In this document: piece after piece, positions 10,036-18,528 of the stretch
Layout: every line of letters begins with the position of its first letter
Position numbering within the stretch: the first letter of the stretch is position 1
NCBI GenBank assembly: GCA_038380435.1
Contig: JAWZYU010000009.1
Span: forward strand, 69,531,901-69,595,900
Reading direction: 5' to 3'
DNA: 64,000 nt
DNA from: Ryuthela nishihirai
Taxonomy: Eukaryota > Arthropoda > Arachnida > Araneae > Heptathelidae
The notes under the pieces: generated by a model
Databases searched by the model: none
What the model saw: only the letters and a program-made list of their open reading frames with translations
Told to the model about the DNA's origin: nothing
Translations under genes and position numbers: made by a program

Positions 10036-10680
10036 ATGTATTTTATTTTTGCATATATTTATGTTATAAGTGTATTTTCCGAAGTATCATAGATGGGAAC
10101 GTGGCTCAATAGTTGTCATATGGGGCCAAGTTGTCTGTTCTCCATATACTCAGAATCCGAGCGCCAGCAAATGATTTTATTCCACTTTCATCACAGCCAG
10201 AGGGGATGAGTGCGAGTCGAATCACGGAAAGGAGCGATGAGCAAACGAACAGGAGACTGAGTGTTGCTGATAAACGGAGATGTTGTTTGTTTAGCACGTC
10301 GAAGTGACATAGCACTTTCTCGGTAACCCTAGAAGAGCAGGGTTCGGTTCTGTGTGAACTATGTGGTGTAAGTAGGAATTAAGATATCCTCTCTCTGAAT
10401 TTTGAGGTCGATAAAGAGATTTTGCAATAGTAAAGCAGCATTGAGGTTAAATTAAGCTGGTTGGAGAAATTCTAAAGGACAACTATAAAGCCATTTCATT
10501 CTGAGATATCTAAATAAACAGTGTCGTCCTCTACTCTGGTGCATTCGTTTTCATCTTCCTACACGACATTTGGCACAGTACGTCTGAAACACACCTAAGT
10601 AAGGGTGTAAAAACCCGCGAAACTATGGTTTCATCTAGGATAACTGGTGAATAGTAATTAGTTGAACTAATTAATCGTCC
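10036..10680. other. No recognised gene; weak orphan frame
   Basis: A GC-richer patch at 10095-10340 is open on both strands for 60-70 codons, but the + strand frame has no ATG at its start and no family motif. Two segments starting CGTCCTCTACT (near 10525 and 10676) suggest a local duplication. Nothing else is seen. Confidence 0.4.
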
Positions 10681-10734
10681 TCTACTATAATGCATCAGAA
10701 GAGTTTACAACTTCCATCCTCTACGTCACATCAA

Positions 10735-10900
10735 TCCCCTTACTTTTTACCGACTCGGTTGCGTCATTTGTACTCATTACGGCCACGCTCATTACGCTTT
10801 TTACAGCTGTATTGCGTCACTAACAACAACACCTTGGCTTTTTCCGGCTCGATTGCACCACTTGCCCCACCCCTTCATTTTCTTTTCTAGATCCGGATCT
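10735..10900 (+). repeat. Second island of the 37-bp minisatellite
   Basis: Three or four diverged units (cores near 10755, 10811, 10850) are followed by TTCTAGATCCGGATCTGCG. The same AGATC-containing flank accompanies copies of this repeat elsewhere in the window. Confidence 0.65.
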
Positions 10901-11445
10901 GCGTTTACAAGATCTAAGTTATAGGTCGGCAATCTCCTTATCACGCATACCTATTTTTAGTCTTTTTACCAATTTTTCTACTTTTTAGGGCCCTATAGGA
11001 AGATAAATATTTTTTTAAATTTTTTAATTTATTTCCTTTTTCAGTATGTCTTGCTCTTCTTTCTTTTGTTCTTTGATTTTTTTATTCTCCTTTTATGTGT
11101 CTCCCGTGTGAACTTCTTATAACTTTGCGCTTGCCAGTCATAATTCTTTCACGTGTCCCAATTTAATAATCTAAGGAAGACTTTAGCGATTTCAAATGGG
11201 GCATGAAGGTTGGAGACCAATTTGTTGGCTCGTGATATTTAACCTCACTGAAAAAGTTTTTGTAGTAAAAAAAGTTTGAAAGTAAAAAAGTAGTTAAAAG
11301 ATATGTCTCATTGATCAATAAATATAATGTTTCGTGCAGCAAAAAATAAGTATCAATAATGTAGTGCATAGGGATCAACCGAAAAAATATCCCAATAATT
11401 ATTCTCCTTTTAACGATAATTACGTTTTTTTAAATTTATAAAGAC
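10901..11445. other. AT-rich DNA, no recognised feature
   Basis: Homopolymer-rich noncoding sequence. Short open frames on the - strand consist of Leu, Tyr, Phe and Lys codons expected by chance in such DNA. Confidence 0.5.
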
Positions 11446-11449
11446 TAGT

Positions 11450-11656
11450 AAAAATAAAAAAAATAAATACCCCCTCAAGCAGCTGCTTGCCACAGAGGTC
11501 TGACAGGAGCCTGTCAGTTTATATGCCATAGTAGATCTGTGAGGATGGATGGATCTCAGCAGAAAAACAACACAGACATCCATGCCATACCCGCGGCTCG
11601 AACCCAGGTCCTTAGATAGAGCCAAGGGCGCTAACCACTCGGCCACGGAACGGTAG
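11450..11656 (-). mobile_element. SINE family 2 copy
   Basis: On the - strand it begins with a tRNA-like head (GTGGCCGAGTGGTTAGCGCC as box A, GGTTCGAGCC as box B). The body contains CTGACAGGCTCCTGTCAGACC and the copy ends in GCTGCTTGAGG followed by a T/A-rich tail. It is well preserved. Confidence 0.8.
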
Positions 11657-12063
11657 GGGAGTTATAAATTTTTTCTTGGGGGGAGGGATAGGGTTAAAAA
11701 AATATTACGTCTCCTTGCATCGATAAACAAAAATTCTGCAAAATTCCTCTACATCAATCAAAATTTTAAATAAGTTTTTTAATTCGCCAAATAACATTAA
11801 AATTGGTTAATAATAAACATTTAGAGTTGGATGCATTTCAATTTAAAAACGTTAAACACTACGAGTCAGTGTTGCAACTCTCAGGCTTTAAACTTCAGCA
11901 TCTAAAGTTTAAAATTACAGTTTTTCGTAAAAATATATCTATTTCATGTAAATTTCAGTAAAACATGTTTATGAGATGTAAATGCGATGCAAATCAAGAT
12001 AAAATTAAATTATTTGGTAAAAAAAGAAAACTTAAATTTTACTTTCCCACAGATGCTACCTGG

Positions 12064-12413
12064 TGGTAAGGGGTGGCTCAGTCAGTAGCGCGCCAGACTC
12101 GTAATTTGTAGTTCCCAGGTTCGAGTCCCAGCTGGATCAGCGTTGAGATTTATCTCCGCAAAATTCTCCGCTCTGCCCACGGTCAGTAGGGGACACCGAT
12201 GGGCTTGGAAAGACCGCCGTCCCTTGGATGGGACATTAAGCCATGGTCCGTGTACGGGAAAGACATAACACGCTGGATGGCCTTGATCTCCCAACAGTTG
12301 TTCCAGTGGGTCCTCTCCCCCAACCTTCTCTGAGCTTTCGGGGTCCATGTGACTTGACCATTTAGCCCAAGGTGTGCAAAAAAAGTGCCGCTCAGAGGTA
12401 AAACAACCCAACC
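12064..12413 (+). mobile_element. SINE family 1 copy, near complete
   Basis: Box A TGGCTCAGTCAGTAGCGCGCC and box B GGTTCGAGTCC lie near the 5' end, spaced as in a tRNA gene. The shared body follows and the 3' end reads AAAACAACCCAACC. The anticodon-arm segment CCAGACTCGTAAT resembles tRNA-Met. Confidence 0.85.
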
Positions 12414-13200
12414 TGATGGTAAACTTCATTATTTCGCAATAGTTATGGTACAGATTTAGACACACACTTATAACTGGCAATATTTAGACACATAAAATAA
12501 CCTGACGCTTCCAAACAGTCCTTGAGTAATGATAAATTTTCAACTGTGATTTTTAATCTGGTCATTACAGTCCTTATCATATTTACATTTCTAATTGTTC
12601 TGCCAAGCACATTTTAAATTATCTTGTGCTCTGTCCTGCAATTAGAAAATTTAAAATACAATAAAAACTACATCCTTAAACAAACATCAAAGTAGTTCAT
12701 TCGGTTACTAATTACGAAGCATTAAAGGACAGTTACAAACGAAGGAAATGTAATTAAGATATTTTAAACGTTCCGTCTCCAAAATTCGATATGCATTCTA
12801 AAAGAGGTCGCCGTTCTTTCGCCGAAATAAGAAGCTTACGTTGTTCATATACTTTACAAGCCATCAAAGAAATGAAAGATATTTACGTAACAGAAACAGG
12901 CTGAAGGGGGGGGGGGGGGGGAATGCCTCCCTATCTTCTTACCAGTGAAGATTTTTAACTCTGTTTTCTGAGTAGCTCCTAAGCAGCAACTGGATCATTT
13001 TCATTTGTTCTGTAAATGGCTGAAACTCCGAAACACTTTAAAAAAATTGATTGCGGGGATTTTGCTTTATTTAATCTACTTGTTACCATGTTCAGATCTT
13101 CAATGCATGATTCATGAGACACGATAAAGTTTAGAATGGATATGTTAAACGCCTGATTGTTTTGCTTGCCACAAATAAAAAGTCATTCGTTGAAGTTAGA
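12414..13200. other. No recognised gene; poly-G run
   Basis: AT-rich sequence with a run of about 15 G at 12906-12920. No coding or RNA signal is seen. Confidence 0.5.
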
Positions 13201-13206
13201 GAAAAA

Positions 13207-13385
13207 AAAATATCCCCTCAAAGAGCTGCTTGCCACACAGCCTGTCAGTTTATATGCCATGTATTGTATTTGTGCATCATATTATATATGGGATAATTTA
13301 AAGTAAGTCTGTAAGGAAAGCGGGACCTCAGTAAAAAAATAACACAAACATTCATGTTTTATCAGGAGCTTGAACCCAGATATAT
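13207..13385 (-). mobile_element. SINE family 2 copy, diverged
   Basis: The 3' end (CCCCTCAAAGAGCTGCTTGCC on the + strand) and the CTGTCAGTTTATATGCCAT body match family 2. The B-box region (GAGCTTGAACCCAG) is recognisable and box A is lost. Confidence 0.65.
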
Positions 13386-13487
13386 ATAATATGCACATTA
13401 AAAGAAATGCTGAAAATTATTCCGTTTTAATTCTTTTCTTCCACTGACGATATAAGAGTTATGGATGGAACTACTGATGATTTTTAT

Positions 13488-13600
13488 ACCATATATATTC
13501 TGTATTTCTTTATCAATATAACTAGAACCAGCACTCCTAGCACCAACTAACATGCCATTTTCAAAATCGCTCAGGTCACTCGTTTTGCACATTCTGACGC
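13488..13600 (-). pseudogene. Tc1-type transposase N-terminus relic
   Basis: A - strand frame contains MCKTSDLSDFENGMLVGAR followed by SAGSS, close to the start of the helix-turn-helix DNA-binding region of Tc1-type transposases (KTSDLSDFxRGxIVGAR). Similarity fades after about 35 residues and no DDE catalytic domain is found nearby. The reading frame has no initiator at the expected place. This is a short dead fragment. Confidence 0.6.
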
Positions 13601-14095
13601 TCGATACAACTCTAACTAATGTTCGAAGAGTTGGTCTGCGTGATTTATTCCGCACACCGCTGTCATGTGACGTATTACGTATTGTAATGAACCATTTACG
13701 TGACGAAGGATGGTGTACTTAATAAACTGGCATCTCACTGTACATATTGATTAAAATTTTATTAAATTTTCGATCTTTTCCACCATTATATCATCCATTA
13801 TATGAACGTAGATAAAGCATTTGAGAGATTCGAAAGTACAAATCGCAATATTTCATCAATACCTATCCAACCAAAAATGATTTTTTTTTCATTTCTAAAA
13901 GGAGACAATTATCTCTTGAAACAAAATAGTGGCATTTTCCCACCCACCCTTGTGGTAAATGCATCGTTTGTAATATTCGTTAAAAATTTTGGAATTTTAA
14001 ACTTTTTTCCACCGTTAGAGGCCGCATTATAGCTTTAGTGAGATTAAGAAAGTTTGATCGCAATATTTCAACAATACCTCTTCAACCCAAAAAGA

Positions 14096-14402
14096 ATATT
14101 TAATTTGCTTCTATAAACAATAAAGATTTTTTAATTTACCTCTATGAACAATAAAGAATTTTTTAATTTACCTCTATAAACAATAAAGAATTTTTTAATT
14201 TACCTCCATAAACAATAAAGAAATTTTAATTTACCTCTATTAACAATAAATAATTTTTAATTGATCTCTATAAACAATAAAGAAATTTTAATTTACCTCT
14301 ATAAACAATAAAGAATTTTTAATTGATCTCTATAAACAACAAACAACTAATTTACCTCTATAAACAATAAGATATTTAATTTACCTCTATTAATAATAAA
14401 GT
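14096..14402 (+). repeat. 32-bp AT-rich tandem repeat, about 9-10 units
   Basis: Units read approximately TTTACCTCTATAAACAATAA followed by AGAATTTTTTAA. Early units are about 32 bp apart (14141, 14172, 14204); later units vary by a few bases through loss of T residues. Confidence 0.8.
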
Positions 14403-14560
14403 TTGATATCTTTAAACGGACAGACGACAAAGTGAATATATCATCTATTTTTTTTAAATGGGATATATAAAAAACTGTTCACTTTACAACTTTGTTTAAC
14501 ACCTAACAGAGACCTAAAAATATGCAGCATTATTCCTAAAAGACATTTAGTACATGCAGG

Positions 14561-14682
14561 GTTATTGTTATTTTACTCTGAGCGGCACTTTGCTTTGTCC
14601 ACAATGGGCTAAATGGCCGGGATAAAAAATACCTCAAGGGCTCAGAGAAGGTTGGAAGAAGGCATCCAGTAAATTTTTACAA
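14561..14682 (-). mobile_element. SINE family 1 fragment, 3' end
   Basis: The match covers the 3' end only: TTTTACTCTGAGCGGCACTT, then GGGCTAAATGGCC and CTCAGAGAAGGTTGG on the + strand, which reads the element in reverse. Confidence 0.7.
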
Positions 14683-14689
14683 AATAAGC

Positions 14690-15340
14690 TGCAAAAAGGC
14701 ATAAATTCAGTCAACATAAAATTTGCAAGCCTTCAGAAGCCACTACTACAGCAAATAGGTGTTTTCCAGCACTTGATGAGTGTAGGTTTTGATGTAGGAG
14801 GTAGCCAAGCTTTCCCACACAATTTCAGAATGTTAATAACAGAAACGAAAAGAATATTAAACATATATCCATTAAATAAATTACGCGGGAAATCTTTGAA
14901 AAGCCCCTAAAACAGAGGATAAAATTTTATACCGATAATCCTGGTTGAGGTTATATCAGATAATGGCTTTTAGCAAATTTATTAAGTTTTGTGGACTGGG
15001 ACTATAAAGTTCTTTTCCAAACATAAATCTTCAAACAGGGAACACATCTCCGTCAGTATTGGTACTATCCGAACTTAACCTACTTCTTGACTGTTACAGA
15101 ATAATTCATGATAAACTAAAATGTATAAAAAATTTTGAAATATCCCTTTTTATCGAAATAACTGTAAAACAGAAACAACTCTTGCTTTTAAGAGATCGTC
15201 ATGGGCTAACAGTCCCTTCTTAATAACCAACTAAGATAGTCCACAACTCAACATTTACGTCTCTCACTTAAAACCAGCAATAGATTTAAATAAGAAGATA
15301 TCAACGTCTTTTATGACGGATAAAATAGGGCTAGTTTGGC
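14690..15340. other. No recognised feature
   Basis: AT-rich single-copy-looking sequence without a gene or recognised repeat. Confidence 0.5.
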
Positions 15341-15478
15341 TTTGTCTTACCTTTAAACATCACTTTTGTGCACACAACTGGTTAAATGTCCAAGTCACAA
15401 GGACCCCAGGGTCTCAGAGAAGGTTGAGAAAGGAGTACACTTCACAGCTGTTAGAACAGATGGGAGCCTTTCGTTAAT
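15341..15478 (-). mobile_element. SINE family 1 fragment, 3' end
   Basis: A diverged 3' portion includes TTGTGCACACAACTGGTTAA, GTCACAAGGACCCC and CTCAGAGAAGGTTGAG, in the order of the family read in reverse. Confidence 0.65.
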
Positions 15479-15530
15479 CATCCACTGAATTTTCTTTAGA
15501 TATAGATATGATTCTCTTGGACACGAGCGA

Positions 15531-15880
15531 GGTTGGGTGGCTCAGTCGGTAGTGCGCTGGGCTCCTAATCTGTAGCTCCCAGGTTCGAGTCTCAGCGTTG
15601 AGATTTACCTCAGCTAACGTTAGACCCGGCCTCGGTCAGAAAAGGCCAGTGTACATCAGACAGTATGTTAATCTGTGGTCATGTGTGCAGGAGAGCCATA
15701 CCCTGTACACGCTAAAAACACGCTAGATTGCCTAGAAGAGAAGCTTCCATCTCTCTCCTAACAGCTGCCCAGTGAGTCCCCTTCTTCCAACCTTCTCTGA
15801 GTCCTTGAGGTATTTTTTATTCCGGCCATTTTGCCCATTGTGTGCAAATCAAAGTGCTGCTCAGAGTAAAATAACAATAA
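15531..15880 (+). mobile_element. SINE family 1 copy
   Basis: Box A (TGGCTCAGTCGGTAGTGCGC) and box B (GGTTCGAGTC) are intact. The body is diverged and the 3' end reads GTGCTGCTCAGAGTAAAATAA. Confidence 0.75.
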
Positions 15881-16062
15881 CCCGCACACGGGAACCACGG
15901 CTTAACGTCCCATTCAACGGACAACGACCTTTCCTTTCTCATCGATATTCCCTTTATTACCGAGAGCAGAACAGGGGTTACCGAAGATACATCTCAAAAT
16001 TGACACTCGAAAGTGGAACTATCAGATTAGGAGTCTGGCGCTGTACTGAAGGAACCAACCTC
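15881..16062 (-). mobile_element. SINE family 1 fragment, 5' half
   Basis: This segment abuts the preceding copy in the opposite orientation. It carries CACGGCTTAACGTCCCAT and the ACACTCGAAAG remnant of box B. Its start coincides with the end of the + copy, making a head-on SINE pair. Confidence 0.55.
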
Positions 16063-16065
16063 CTT

Positions 16066-16527
16066 CCAGAAAAAACAGATCAATTCGGCCAGGACGCTGG
16101 CATCGATACGCATTGGAAATGTCATTATCTGTTAGATGGGAAAAGTCTCCTCCGTGTATATTAAGAAGACGGCCATACGAAAAACAAGCCGTGTCTTTAA
16201 AGTGATTGCCATCGTTCCTTAACGGGGATCTTTTATGTGGGACTTCAGGAACAAACTCGAAATGTGAGGTTTGAGCTTCGAATGGGAGTGTTCGAAATGT
16301 GAGTGTTTTGGGGCCAAAATTATTTTTAAATTGACTATAGAAATAAATCTGTTTTAAATGCAAGCTGTAAATTCAAAGAAATGAAACACAAACAATATAT
16401 CAAGGTTTCGGGCCGTGTGGGGAATCTCGCGCCCCGCCCCAAAACAAGGGAATTGTTTATTTTCTAACAAGATGAAATAAATAAATTAACAATGTTGTAT
16501 ATAACTAGGTGATGACCGAAACAGCGG
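16066..16527. other. Unassigned sequence
   Basis: A GC-balanced stretch at 16066-16330 has an open - strand frame of 113 codons that overlaps the SINE fragment and has no recognisable family. CGAAATGTGAG occurs twice, near 16258 and 16293. It may be an unclassified repeat. Confidence 0.35.
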
Positions 16528-17222
16528 AGGAGACGGAAGTAGATTCAATCGGCAGCGTTCCATGCTCATACTCTGCAGTTCCTAGGTTCGAGTTTCAGCT
16601 ATAAACAGCGTTGAGATTTACCTCAGCTAGCACGCACCGTACCCTCGACGCGAAAAAGGGCACCGATGGACTTGGACAGGGCGCCGTCTGTCGGATGGGA
16701 TGTTAAGCTGTGGGCCCATGTGCAGGAAAACGATGTCCTGTGGAGATTAATGAACACTCTAGACTAGGGATTCTCAACGTGGGATACGCCATGAGAGTTC
16801 AAAAGTCGCTAGATCTGATTACCCAGTAAAATGTTTATAATTTTATAAAATTTCTAAAATTCCTTATCATTTTTTGCGTTTATCGATATATGTAATTTAT
16901 GAATGCAAAATTTAATGTGTGTGTGTATATATATATATGTTTTATTTTATTCTCATTGTTATACTATAACTATAGTTTTATCTATCTATACAAGTGGTAC
17001 TCCAGTTACATACACATGTCCAGGGGGTACAGTACGTGAAGCATAAAAGGTTGAGAACCACTGCTCTAGACGGTCTTGTCAGGAGGATTCCATCTGCCTG
17101 CTATCAGCTATCCAGTCGTCTCCTTCCTCAACCATCTATGAACCCTTGGGGTCCTTGAGACTTGGACATTTAATCCGCTGTGTGGAAAAAAAAGTACCGC
17201 TCAGTGGTAAATAACCCAGCCT
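16528..17222 (+). mobile_element. SINE family 1 copy split by a hAT MITE
   Basis: A diverged SINE runs 16528-16764 and resumes at 17072-17222. Removing the 299-bp insert and one copy of CTCTAGAC restores the family body at this point (GAACAC...GG.CTTG). Box B is GGTTCGAGTT and the 3' end reads CCGCTCAGTGGTAAATAACCC. Confidence 0.75.
16765..17063 (-). mobile_element. hAT-type MITE with 8-bp target duplication
   Basis: A 299-bp non-autonomous element has ends related to CAGTGGTTCTCAACC, the classic hAT terminal type. Here the + strand reads TAGGGATTCTCAACG at one end and GGTTGAGAACCACTG at the other. It is flanked by CTCTAGAC at 16757-16764 and 17064-17071, a perfect 8-bp duplication that fits the hAT target preference (nTCTAGAn). 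It has no coding capacity. Related copies lie at 45.9-47.4 kb. Confidence 0.85.
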
Positions 17223-17273
17223 GGAAAATTAAAACACCTCACTTAAAATTGTTTTCTCCACACCCCATTGATA

Positions 17274-17456
17274 TTAATTCGCGCTGAAAGCTGTGATCCT
17301 TCTCTCAGCTCGAGTTACACTCCTTCGATTCGACGTCTCCTGAAGCTGGACGGATGACTGAGCAAAGCACCGAATCATTTCTTCGAGTCCCAGTCTCTCA
17401 CGATCTCTATGTTCATCCATCCTTACCTTAAGCAGTGGACGTGTTGTGGCGCTCAA
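17274..17456 (-). other. Orphan open frame with coding-like composition
   Basis: A - strand frame of about 50 codons, rich in Glu, Arg, Gln and Ser (DEHRDRERLGLEEMIRCF), ends in TAA. Directly upstream the - strand reads CTTAAGGTAAGG, which could be a splice donor remnant. No family is recognised. It could be the remains of an exon or transposase, or chance. Confidence 0.2.
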
Positions 17457-17674
17457 TAAGGAAACAGAGGATTTGGCGACGCAGAAGCGCTACTGCAGCA
17501 AAGATAGACAACTCGCGGTGTTTTCGAAAATTGGATGCAAAAATTAAAAGAATGACTGAAAGCAAAAGAAATTTTATCGCCCAATTTGGGTTCAGATAAT
17601 TATGCGAGTGAATACTCAATTTCAGAAATCAATTGGCATCTTTTAAATTGATTTCTCTTACTTTTGCATAAAAA

Positions 17675-18077
17675 TGGCAATAGATATGGAGAGTTTAGTT
17701 TGTTTTACCTCTGAGTGGCACTGTTTGCGCACAAAGAGCTAAATGGCCAGGTCACAAGGACACCCAAGGCTCAGAGAAGGTTGGGAGAAGCTGTTAGGAA
17801 ACAGATGGTGGCAATAGATATGGAGAGTTTAGTTTGCTTTACCTCTGAGTGGCACTGTTTGCGCACAAAGAGCTAAATGGCCAGGTCACAAGGACACCCA
17901 AGGCTCAGAGAAGGTTGGGAGAAGCTGTTAGGAAACAGATGGTGGCAATAGATATGGAGAGTTTAGTTTGTTTTACCTCTGAGTGGCACTGTTTGCGCAC
18001 AAAGAGCTAAATGACCAGGTCACAAGGACCCCCCAAGGCTCAGAGAAGGTTGGGAGAAGCTGTTAGGAAACAGATGG
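17675..18077. repeat. Exact 134-bp triplication of a SINE end
   Basis: Three head-to-tail units start at 17675, 17809 and 17943, exactly 134 bp apart. Each holds about 24 bp of flank (TGGCAATAGATATGGAGAG...) plus some 110 bp of the 3' end of SINE family 1. Units 1 and 2 are nearly identical; unit 3 has a few changes. Units join at CAGATGG, which also occurs in the SINE. Confidence 0.9.
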
Positions 18078-18479
18078 TGCACTGGACAGTTGTTAAAAGA
18101 CAGATGGTACAGTCTCTCAAAAATATATCCGAACACAGTGGTTAATTACAAAATTCAGAAAAAATATCTGGCAACGATTTTTTTTTTTTAAATTAGTGAG
18201 CTGGCAACCTTCGTGTACAGTAAACGAAGCTTACCAGATCACTGATTTCTAAAAAAAATTGTTGCCAGATATTTTTTTTCTGAATTTTGTAATCAACCAT
18301 AGTGTTCGGATATTGTTTGAGCGACTGTACCCTCCCGTCAAGGCCGTCTAGCGTATTCGTTAACATGCACAGGGTATTGGTCTCCTGCACACGGTTCGCG
18401 ATTTTACGTTCCTTCTGAAGGACGGTGGCCTTTCCAAACCAGTTGGTGTTCCACTTCTGACAGAGAATAGGATGGGGTT
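17693..18479 (-). mobile_element. SINE family 1 host copy, 3' part of a nest
   Basis: The SINE is read on the - strand. Its 3' end is triplicated (17675-18077), its middle is split by a MITE (18110-18327), and the body resumes at 18330 with CCCTCCCGTCAAGG and runs to 18479. There the RTE-like LINE interrupts it. The 5' remainder is at 21889-21975. Confidence 0.8.
18110..18327. mobile_element. Palindromic Tc1/mariner-type MITE
   Basis: A 218-bp foldback has arms that pair over almost its whole length. The ends are CAGTCTCTCAAAAATATATC and the complement of CAGTCGCTCAAACAATATCC. It is flanked by TA at 18108-18109 and 18328-18329, the target duplication of Tc1/mariner transposons. It interrupts the SINE sequence AGATGGTA/CCCTCCCGTC precisely. 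There is no coding capacity. Siblings are at 55721 and 56075. Confidence 0.85.
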
Positions 18480-18500
18480 CATCATCATCATCATCATCAT

Positions 18501-18528
18501 CCTCAAGCAGCCATGGGCTACGGAGGTC
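18501..18528 (-). other. LINE 3' end segment shared with SINE family 2
   Basis: These are the last 28 bases of the LINE before its simple tail. They match the last 28 bases of SINE family 2 (for example 32311-32338) at 21 positions, including an identical terminal GCTGCTTGAGG. Such shared ends are the recognition site for the LINE reverse transcriptase in stringent SINE/LINE pairs. Confidence 0.6.

Noticed and set aside
9621..10036. Frames of 72-114 codons rich in His, Leu and Pro
   Set aside because: They translate the 37-bp minisatellite.
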